Assembly (NCBI GenBank): GCA_035281845.1
Contig: DATEVL010000082.1
Span: 14,123-78,122, forward strand
DNA: 64,000 bases
DNA from: DATEVL01 sp035281845
GTDB lineage: Bacteria > Chloroflexota > Anaerolineae > Anaerolineales > E44-bin32
Direction: 5' to 3'
In this document: positions 34,917 through 41,441 of the stretch, piece after piece
Layout of the letters: each line of letters opens with the position of its first letter
How positions within the stretch are numbered: the stretch's first letter is position 1
Position numbers and translations under genes: made by a program
Notes under the pieces: generated by a model
Told to the model about the DNA's origin: nothing
Seen by the model: only the letters and a program-made list of their open reading frames with translations
Databases searched by the model: none

Positions 34917-35561
34917 ATGAGCGTCCATGAAGGCGTACAACCGGCCCAGCGGACCTTTTCCGACTACATGCGCCTGCGTTTCAAGGGGGTTCTCGACCCG
35001 GTAGCCGGTTTCCTGCTGCGACTCGGGCTGATGCCCAACACGATCACTTTGCTTGGGCTGGCCGGCAACGCCATCAGTATCATCTTCCTGGCGCGCGGCA
35101 ACTTGCTCATCGGCGGTCTGCTGGTCCTGGTCATGGGCCCGATTGACGCGCTGGATGGCGCGATGGCGCGCCTGCGGGGGGAGGCGAGCGATTTCGGCGC
35201 CTTCGTCGATTCGGTGACCGACCGCTACTCGGAACTGCTCATCTACGCGGGGCTCATCTATTTCTTCCTGTTCTCGGGCCAGTCGGCGATGGTTGTTTTG
35301 AGTTTCGTCGCGGCAGCCGGCTCGGTGCTGGTTTCGTACGTCAAAGCCCGCGCCGAATCGCTCGGCTTCGAAGCCCGCGGTGGAATGCTGACCCGACTGG
35401 AGCGATACTTAATCTTGGCGCCGGCGCTCGTCCTCACCGGTCTCGGCCTGACTCAGGCGGTCCTCGTCGGCGTCGGCCTGATCGCCATCCTGGCGAACGT
35501 GACCGCGCTGCAACGGATTCTCGCCGTCCGCCACCAGGCTCGGATGCGGTCCGGCGGGTAG
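34917..35561 (+). CDS. CDP-alcohol phosphatidyltransferase family protein
   Basis: A 214-residue membrane enzyme of phospholipid synthesis that transfers a phosphatidyl group from CDP-diacylglycerol to an alcohol. The catalytic signature is complete: DALDGAMAR, then G eight to nine residues on, AFVD and SVTD, giving the D-x2-D-G-x2-A-R-x8-9-G-x3-D-x3-D pattern. About six helices. In bacteria with archaetidyl- or phosphatidyl-inositol-phosphate synthases similar sequences occur, so the alcohol (glycerol-P, inositol-P or other) is open. lgt follows 65 nt later. Confidence 0.9.
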   Translation: MSVHEGVQPAQRTFSDYMRLRFKGVLDPVAGFLLRLGLMPNTITLLGLAGNAISIIFLARGNLLIGGLLVLVMGPIDALDGAMARLRGEASDFGAFVDSVTDRYSELLIYAGLIYFFLFSGQSAMVVLSFVAAAGSVLVSYVKARAESLGFEARGGMLTRLERYLILAPALVLTGLGLTQAVLVGVGLIAILANVTALQRILAVRHQARMRSGG

Positions 35562-35626
35562 ACCGAGCCCATTCCCAGCGCAGGCGATGAATTGGCAGTC
35601 TCCAATCCCTGGATAAGGGTTGCCCC

Positions 35627-36454
35627 ATGATCGATACCTACGGGATCCACATCGGTCCGCTGTATTTCCGTTTCTACGGGATCATCCTGATGCTGGGAGC
35701 ACTGGCCGCGGCGATGGTCGCTCGCCGGATGATGCGCCGCGACGGACGCGACCCGGACCTGGTGTGGGATGCCTTGATGTGGGCGCTGGTCTTCGGCATC
35801 ATCGGCGCCCGCCTGTACCACATCTTCACCCCGTCGGAGAGCCTGCGGGCGATGGGCATCGATACTGCGTACTATCTGACTCATCCGCTCGACATTTTGT
35901 TCACCTGGCGCGGCGGTCTGGGGATGCCCGGTGCGATCGTCGGCGGGCTCTTCGGCATGTACCTCTTCACCCACCGGCGCAAGATCTCGTTCGCCATGAT
36001 GATCGACTACGCCGCGCCGGGGTTGGCGCTGGCCCAAGCGATCGGCCGCTGGGGGAACTACGTCAACCAGGAACTGTACGGCCCGCCGACCGATCTCCCG
36101 TGGGGCATCTTCATTCGGCCGGAGAACCGGATGGCCGGCTATGAACTCTACGAGCGCTTTCATCCTCTCTTCCTTTACGAGAGCCTGTGGAATTTCGGAC
36201 TGGCGCTGTTCTTGCTCTGGGTCTGGCGGCACTTCCGGGGACGCCTCCTGGCCGGCGACCTATTCTTGATCTACCTCATCGGATACCCGCTCGGTCGGTT
36301 CTTGCTGGAGTTTCTCCGCCTCGACTTCGTCCGCTCCTATGGGCTGAACTTCAACCAGGCGCTCATGTTGTTGACGGCGCTCGCCAGCGCGGCGGCTCTC
36401 ATCATCCGGCACCGCCGGGCGCGGCCTCCTGGCCACAAGGCCCAAAGGCACTAG
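35627..36454 (+). CDS. lgt: Prolipoprotein diacylglyceryl transferase
   Basis: Transfers diacylglycerol from phosphatidylglycerol to the lipobox Cys of prelipoproteins in the inner membrane. The 275-residue protein has seven helices and the family signatures: FTWRGGLGMPGAIVGG, the Lgt motif AIGRWGNYVNQELYGPP with the essential Arg and Asn, and HPLFLYESLWN. It would process the CAP-domain and SCO lipoproteins of this window. ATG at 35627, beginning MIDTYGIHIGPLYFRFYG. Confidence 0.96.
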   Translation: MIDTYGIHIGPLYFRFYGIILMLGALAAAMVARRMMRRDGRDPDLVWDALMWALVFGIIGARLYHIFTPSESLRAMGIDTAYYLTHPLDILFTWRGGLGMPGAIVGGLFGMYLFTHRRKISFAMMIDYAAPGLALAQAIGRWGNYVNQELYGPPTDLPWGIFIRPENRMAGYELYERFHPLFLYESLWNFGLALFLLWVWRHFRGRLLAGDLFLIYLIGYPLGRFLLEFLRLDFVRSYGLNFNQALMLLTALASAAALIIRHRRARPPGHKAQRH

Positions 36455-36728
36455 TCCCCAGGCGCCGAGTGCGCCGGGCCCGGCCGGGCGCTTCGGAAAC
36501 CAATTAGGCTCTTCGGCGAAATGCTCCGTTGAATCGAGGAGCAGCAAGCGGCAAGGCAGGCCCTTTGCCGCGCGGACCGCGACTCCACAGGCGCGGTTGT
36601 CCGGCGCGGGAGCCCGTAGGGGAATAGCGTCTTATTCTGTAGCCTGTCAGGCCTGACTCGACCAGGTGCCTGGGCGGGTGACTTCCTCTAGGAACCTCGG
36701 TCGATGGTGCGGGCAAGGGTCAGACTGC

Positions 36729-36734
36729 TATAAT
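36729..36734 (+). promoter_or_regulatory. -10 box (TATAAT), near-leaderless ABC gene
   Basis: A perfect TATAAT is followed by 9 nt and then the ATG, so the mRNA should start within about 3 nt of the start codon. The rest of the 289-bp upstream gap shows no gene or clear repeat. Confidence 0.6.
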
Positions 36735-36743
36735 CCCGCAACC

Positions 36744-37685
36744 ATGGCCGGCGCCCTCATCGAGGCAGATGAGCTGACGAAGGACTTCGACGGTTTCCGC
36801 GCCGTCCATCGGGTCAGCCTGCGCGTCGCCGCGGGTGAGATCGTGGCCCTGCTCGGTCCGAACGGGGCCGGGAAGACGACTACGATCCGGATGCTGGCCT
36901 CCCTGCTGGCGCCGACCCAGGGATCGGCAAGGGTGGCCGGCTTCGACGTCGCCCTCCAACCGGCGCAGGTGCGGGCCCGGGTTGGGTTGCTCACCGAACA
37001 TCATGGCCTGTACACCCGCATGCGGGCGGGCGAGTACCTGGAATTCTTTGGCGGGACATACGGGATTCCTCGAGATGTGATCCGAGAGAGGGCCGGCCGG
37101 CTGCTGGCTCAGTTCGGACTGGGCGAGGACCGTGACCGACGGTTGGGCGAGTACTCCAAAGGCATGCGGCAGAAGCTGGCCCTGGTCCGTGCCCTGCTGC
37201 ACGACCCGCCGGTCCTTCTGCTCGATGAACCCACCTCGGCGATGGATCCGTCCAGTGCTTACCTCGTTCGCCAGAGCATCGCCGAGTTGCGCCGCGCCTC
37301 GCGCGGCATCATTGTCTGTACCCACAACCTGAAAGAAGCCGAAGTCCTGGCCGATCGAATTGCGATCATCCAGGCGGGGAAGATCGCCGCCAGCGGAACC
37401 GTGGAGTCCTTGAAGAGCGAGTTCCTGGGTGGCCGCCAGATGGAAGTGCGCCTCAAAGGACCGCTGGACGGCGCCGCCCGCCTTCTGCCGGACGAGGCCG
37501 TCCTCGTGGATTCCGGGGAGGGCTGGCTGCGCTATCGGACGGACAACCCGCAGGAAACCAATCCACAAGTGCTTCAAGTGTTGGGCGCGGCCGGTCTCCA
37601 GGTGGTGACTCTGGCCGAGGTCGAGCGAAGCCTGGAGGACGTCTACCTGCAAGTCGTCGGGAAGCCGAAGGGCGAGGAAGGGTAG
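36744..37685 (+). CDS. ABC transporter ATP-binding protein
   Basis: A 313-residue ATPase of the ABC-2 exporter type. Walker A GPNGAGKT (38-45), a Q-loop region (LLTEHHGLY, where His-His stands near the usual Gln-x-x), signature YSKGMRQKL in place of LSGGQ, Walker B VLLLDEP and a switch His in VCTHNL. The C-terminal 100 residues form a regulatory extension. The ATG is chosen from its position 9 nt after TATAAT; the longer frame would begin inside the promoter. The permease follows 78 nt on, and the two form one exporter. Confidence 0.92.
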   Translation: MAGALIEADELTKDFDGFRAVHRVSLRVAAGEIVALLGPNGAGKTTTIRMLASLLAPTQGSARVAGFDVALQPAQVRARVGLLTEHHGLYTRMRAGEYLEFFGGTYGIPRDVIRERAGRLLAQFGLGEDRDRRLGEYSKGMRQKLALVRALLHDPPVLLLDEPTSAMDPSSAYLVRQSIAELRRASRGIIVCTHNLKEAEVLADRIAIIQAGKIAASGTVESLKSEFLGGRQMEVRLKGPLDGAARLLPDEAVLVDSGEGWLRYRTDNPQETNPQVLQVLGAAGLQVVTLAEVERSLEDVYLQVVGKPKGEEG

Positions 37686-37763
37686 GATGCTGATCGCGCA
37701 CTCGAGGGCGAAGGCTCACCCCCACTCCATCCCTCCCCCTGCAAGGGGGAGGGAGACCGCACC

Positions 37764-39206
37764 ATGAGCAGTCCGGCCGCCTCCTTAAGCCCGACGAGGT
37801 CAGCCTGGCTGGTGGCCCGGCGCGAAATCCGCGACCAGAGTCGCGATTGGCGGATCCTGGCGCCGATCCTGGGATTGACCCTTTTCTTCCCGCTACTGAT
37901 GAACTTCACAGCGCGGGCGGCCGTCGACTTTGTCAATCGCTACAACGCGCCCTTGATTGGTGAGCGGCTGATCCCCTTCTTGCTGTTGGTCGTCGGGTTC
38001 TTCCCGATCTCGATCTCCCTGGTGATCGCCCTCGAGACCTTCGCCGGAGAGCGCGAGAGGCTTTCGTTAGAGCCTCTTCTGGTCACCCCGCTGAGCAACT
38101 TCCAACTCTATGCTGGCAAGATGATGGCTTCGCTGGTAGCGCCGGTGCTGGCTGCCTACCTGGGCATCGTCGTCTACTCCGCCGGGCTGATCCTCCGGCT
38201 GGGTTGGCGCCCGCCGGCGGAACTCCTGGCACAAGTTGTCGTCCTGACAACGGCCCAGGCCCTGGTGATGGTCGCCGGCGCCGTCGTCATCTCCTCGCTC
38301 ACGACGTCCGTCCGTGCCGCCAATCTGCTGGCGTCGTTCATCATCATCCCTGTGGCGCAACTGGTCATCCTGGAAAGCCTGATCATGTTCTGGGGCCAGT
38401 ACTCGGTCCTGTGGCTGATCGTCATCGGGTTGGTGGTTACCGCGGTGCTCTTGATGCGGATGGGGGTCCACCTCTTCAACCGGGAGGAACTGCTCGGCCG
38501 TGATTTGGACATCATCAATCTGCGCTGGATGGGCGGGGTCGTCCGCGCCGAATTCACCGGAGGCGCGCGAAATATCCGAGGATGGTACGCCGGCCTTTTT
38601 CGGCGAACCCTACCGCGTTCGATACCCTCCATCCTGACGGTGTGCCTGGTCCTGGTGGCCGGATACGGAATCGGATTGCAGCTGGCGCAGGTGTGGCGGC
38701 TTCCGGCAGTCTTGCTCGAACTCCACACTTCGCCGAATGCGGTCCTGGCCAACCTGGAGGGCATGGGGTTTCTCAGACCGGAGGGGTGGGTGTGGGTGTT
38801 CGGCAATAACGTGCGGGCGGTGCTCTTGGCCAGCCTGCTGGGCGCCTTCACCTTCGGGGTTCTGGGCCTGGTCTTGCTGATGGTGCCGGTGGTCCTGGTC
38901 GGCTATTTCGCCGGGAACCTGGCTGCCGCCGGTGTGTCGGCGTGGACCGTGCTGGGGGCGCTTGTTCTGCCTCACGCGGTGTTCGAAATTCCGGCGGCCA
39001 TCCTGGCGGGCGCCGCCATCCTGCGTTGGGGAATGGTCATCGTCAGCCCGGCGCATGGGCGGTCGCTCGGACAGCATTGGCTGGCCGGGATGGCGGAATG
39101 GGCTCGCCTGATGGTGGGCCTGGTGTTTCCGCTGCTGGCCCTGGCGGCCGCCGTGGAAGTCTTCCTCACGCCTCAGATCGCGCTTCGGGTCCTGTTCGGG
39201 GGATAG
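37764..39206 (+). CDS. ABC-2 type permease fused to a SpoIIM domain
   Basis: A 480-residue membrane protein. The first 260 residues are an ABC-2 permease: VARREIRDQSRDW start, then FAGERERLSLEPLLVTPLSNFQLYAGKM, the usual coupling segment, and several helices. The C-terminal half (about 290-475) is a stage II sporulation protein M domain: NNVRAVLLASLLGAFTFG, VLPHAVFEIPAAILAGAAILR and a closing VEVFLTPQIA. SpoIIM domains occur widely outside spore formers. Fusion suggests the SpoIIM part is a structural half of the exporter. The substrate is unknown. Paired with the ATPase just upstream. Confidence 0.85.
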   Translation: MSSPAASLSPTRSAWLVARREIRDQSRDWRILAPILGLTLFFPLLMNFTARAAVDFVNRYNAPLIGERLIPFLLLVVGFFPISISLVIALETFAGERERLSLEPLLVTPLSNFQLYAGKMMASLVAPVLAAYLGIVVYSAGLILRLGWRPPAELLAQVVVLTTAQALVMVAGAVVISSLTTSVRAANLLASFIIIPVAQLVILESLIMFWGQYSVLWLIVIGLVVTAVLLMRMGVHLFNREELLGRDLDIINLRWMGGVVRAEFTGGARNIRGWYAGLFRRTLPRSIPSILTVCLVLVAGYGIGLQLAQVWRLPAVLLELHTSPNAVLANLEGMGFLRPEGWVWVFGNNVRAVLLASLLGAFTFGVLGLVLLMVPVVLVGYFAGNLAAAGVSAWTVLGALVLPHAVFEIPAAILAGAAILRWGMVIVSPAHGRSLGQHWLAGMAEWARLMVGLVFPLLALAAAVEVFLTPQIALRVLFGG

Positions 39207-39210
39207 GCGG

Positions 39211-39966
39211 ATGGCTCGGCTGATCTTGCTGGGAACTTCGAACGCGGTCCCCGACGAGACGCATGAGAACACGCACATGGCCCTGATCGGGTCGGATGGG
39301 GTCGTGCTGATCGACTGCGTCAGCACGCCCAAGGTACGCCTCGCCCGCGCCGGGATCCACCTGGACTCGATCACCGACTTGATCCTGACCCACTTCCATC
39401 CAGACCACGTCTCCGGGGTTCCGTTGCTGCTGATGAACATGTGGCTGATGGGCCGCCAGAAGCCGCTGCGGGTTTACGGGCTGCACCACTGCCTGGCGCG
39501 GGTCGAAGACATGATGGGTTTCTATCACTGGGAGAACTGGCCGGAGTTCTTCCCGGTGGCGTTCCATCGTCTCCCCGAACGCGAACGCGTGCTGGTGCTG
39601 GAGAAGAACGACTTCCGCGTCTTTTCTTCTCCGGTGCGCCATCTGGTGCCGACGATTGGGCTGCGGATCGAGGCCACCGATGGCGACGGGGTCATCGCCT
39701 ACTCGTGCGACACCGAGCCGACTCCGTCGGTCGTGCGGCTGGCGAGCGGCGCTGCCGTCTTGTTTCACGAGTCGTCTGGAGGGAGCCCGGGTCACTCGAC
39801 GGCCGCCCAGGCCGGTGCGATCGCCCGCGAGGCGGAGGTCGCCAGACTGATGCTCATCCACTATCCGCCCGACGGTCTGGACGAGGGCGCGCTGCTGGAA
39901 CAGGCGCACACGACCTTCCAGGGCGAGATCGGCTTGGCCAAAGACTTCCAAGAGTTCGTGATCTGA
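39211..39966 (+). CDS. MBL-fold metallo-hydrolase (RNase Z-like)
   Basis: A 251-residue metallo-beta-lactamase-fold hydrolase. LGTSNAVP at the start and the zinc motif THFHPDHVSG (about 60-69) are clear. Later ligands are His in SSPVRHLVPT, Asp in YSCDTEP, and His in the GHSTAAQAG and LIHYPPD segments. The layout is that of the RNase Z/arylsulfatase subgroup, but it is shorter than tRNA 3'-endonuclease proper. The substrate is unknown. It lies 4 nt after the permease, so it is probably co-transcribed. Confidence 0.88.
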   Translation: MARLILLGTSNAVPDETHENTHMALIGSDGVVLIDCVSTPKVRLARAGIHLDSITDLILTHFHPDHVSGVPLLLMNMWLMGRQKPLRVYGLHHCLARVEDMMGFYHWENWPEFFPVAFHRLPERERVLVLEKNDFRVFSSPVRHLVPTIGLRIEATDGDGVIAYSCDTEPTPSVVRLASGAAVLFHESSGGSPGHSTAAQAGAIAREAEVARLMLIHYPPDGLDEGALLEQAHTTFQGEIGLAKDFQEFVI

Positions 39967-39967
39967 C

Positions 39968-40190
39968 AGGGACTAGCGATCGGCGATGGGCGATGGGAGA
40001 CTAGAGACTCGAGATTGGAGATTAGCGATTGGCGATTAGCGATTGGAGACTCCAGATTGGAGACTGGCGATTGGCGATTAACGATTGGAGACTTGAGACT
40101 GGAGATTAGAGATTAGTTGGAGCGGTTTGGATGGGCGCGGATCGGGAAGAGCTTGTCTCTGACCACCGACCACTGACCACTGACCACTGA
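39968..40190. repeat. Heptanucleotide array, GATTGGA/GATTAGC type
   Basis: The clearest array in the window: about fifteen consecutive 7-bp units (GATTGGA, GATTAGC, GATTGGC, GACTGGA and so on) run from about 40010 to 40115. Then comes a spacer with AGCTTGTCTCTGA (40150-40162), the same end as the 60-bp core at 4661-4720, and CTGACCA/CCGACCA units up to the next gene. Confidence 0.85.
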
Positions 40191-40191
40191 C

Positions 40192-40395
40192 TTACGCCGC
40201 TTTCAGGCTGGCGTGCAGAAAGTGGAAGTCTCCGTGGGGCGGGATGAGTTCCTGGACCTCGACCACGCGGAAGGGACGCCCGCCGATCTTGACGGTGTCG
40301 CCGACCTTGGGCTCGCGTTCCGTGTTGAGGATCGCTCCGGGGTGCTCTTCCCCGATCACCACGTAGCTGACTTTGTAGATGGCGGCCACGTTCAC
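40192..40395 (-). CDS. Small uncharacterised 67-residue protein
   Basis: A short beta-rich frame, MNVAAIYKVSYVVIG then GDTVKIGGRPFRVVEVQEL, which looks like a small SH3-like or KOW-type barrel. It starts 3 nt after the stop of the cNMP-binding gene on the same strand, which supports real expression and a shared task. I recognise no family. The stop sits next to a heptamer array. Confidence 0.65.
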   Translation of the reverse strand: MNVAAIYKVSYVVIGEEHPGAILNTEREPKVGDTVKIGGRPFRVVEVQELIPPHGDFHFLHASLKAA

Positions 40396-40398
40396 CCC

Positions 40399-40848
40399 CT
40401 AGTGGCCCGAGAGCATGCGGTGCCGCAACTTGAACGATAAGTCGGCGGCCATATTCCGCATCACGATGTATCCCAGGTGGGTGTTGGTCTGACACAGGCT
40501 GAGGAACGCCTCGCGCTTGAGCTCTTGGAGCAGGGCGCCATCCGTCAGCGCACGAACCGTCGCCGAGCGAGGTCCGCGGTCGACGAGCGACATTTCGCCG
40601 ACGATCTGCCCCGGGCCGAGATTGACGACGGTGCGCGGCGCCTCGCTCGAGTCGGGTTGGCTGGCCGTGACTTCGACGAACCCCTGAGAGACCAGGAAGA
40701 GCTCATCGGCCCGCTCGCCCTGAGTCGTGATGATCTCGCCGGCGCCGAAAGTGCGGGCCCGGCACAAGGCGGCGATCGACTGCAGCTCCTGCGACGACAG
40801 TCCTTCGAACAACTCGGCCGAGCGCAGCTCGGATTCCAGATCGCTCAT
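40399..40848 (-). CDS. Cyclic nucleotide-binding domain protein without HTH
   Basis: A 149-residue protein made of a single cNMP-binding (Crp/Fnr) domain. Motifs: ELFEGLSSQELQSIA, GEIITTQGERADELFLVSQGFVEV, and the phosphate-binding cassette GEMSLVDRGPRSATVRA, with Glu and Arg as in cAMP binders. The C-terminal helix is short and no DNA-binding wing follows, so it cannot act as a Crp-type regulator alone. It may sense cAMP or cGMP and act through its small operon partner. Divergent from hsp20. Confidence 0.88.
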   Translation of the reverse strand: MSDLESELRSAELFEGLSSQELQSIAALCRARTFGAGEIITTQGERADELFLVSQGFVEVTASQPDSSEAPRTVVNLGPGQIVGEMSLVDRGPRSATVRALTDGALLQELKREAFLSLCQTNTHLGYIVMRNMAADLSFKLRHRMLSGH

Positions 40849-40979
40849 GAGTTCACCCGGAGACCTCGCCTCATCTCATCGCTCGCACCGCAGATTCTAC
40901 AGCATCCTGCCGAGAATTCAAATCGCACGCCCCGGCTCGGAGGATCCCAGTGTTCGGGAACCCTTGGGACTGGCTGTGG

Positions 40980-40985
40980 TAGAAT
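40980..40985 (+). promoter_or_regulatory. -10 box (TAGAAT) for the hsp20-lon operon
   Basis: TAGAAT lies 24 nt before the hsp20 ATG. No CIRCE element and no clear -35 are seen in the 161-bp divergent region. Confidence 0.45.
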
Positions 40986-41009
40986 GAGCCGACATCGACC
41001 TCTGAGACG

Positions 41010-41438
41010 ATGAACGACGAATTCCCCCGGAGCACTCCCAACCCGGCCCGTCTGGCCTCCGACGACGAAACCGGCTGGCCGCAAGCCATCCATTACTACG
41101 CATTCCGCCTCCGCCAGCAAGGCCGCGCTTGGCGCCCGCCGACCGACGTCTTCGAAACCGACCTCGAGTTCACGGTCGTGGTGGAGCTGGCCGGCATGCG
41201 CGGGGTGGAGATATCGGTCACGCTGGACGAACTGCTTCTGAGGATCCGCGGAACGCGCCCCGAATCGACCGGGGCACGCGCCTACCATCAGATGGAGATC
41301 AACTATGGCGACTTCGCCCTCGAAGTCCGCCTGCCCGTGCCGGTCGACCGCGATCGGATCGACGCCAGCTATACCGACGGTTTCCTCAAAGTGGTCTTGC
41401 CCAAGGCGCAGCCGCGGCGGATTTCCGTCTCGACCTGA
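41010..41438 (+). CDS. Hsp20/alpha-crystallin family small heat shock protein
   Basis: An ATP-independent holdase chaperone of 142 residues. The alpha-crystallin domain (about 45-142) starts WRPPTDVFETDLEFTVVVELAGM and ends DGFLKVVLPKAQPRRISV, with the conserved A-x-(x-)x-DGFLKVVLPK strand. The N-terminal arm is short, and there is no C-terminal IxI tail beyond RISVS. It lies 3 nt upstream of lon, so chaperone and protease are made together. Confidence 0.93.
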   Translation: MNDEFPRSTPNPARLASDDETGWPQAIHYYAFRLRQQGRAWRPPTDVFETDLEFTVVVELAGMRGVEISVTLDELLLRIRGTRPESTGARAYHQMEINYGDFALEVRLPVPVDRDRIDASYTDGFLKVVLPKAQPRRISVST

Positions 41439-41441
41439 GGC

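Noticed and set aside
39968..40190. Possible CRISPR array
   Set aside because: Units are 7 bp and degenerate with no spacers; no cas gene is present.
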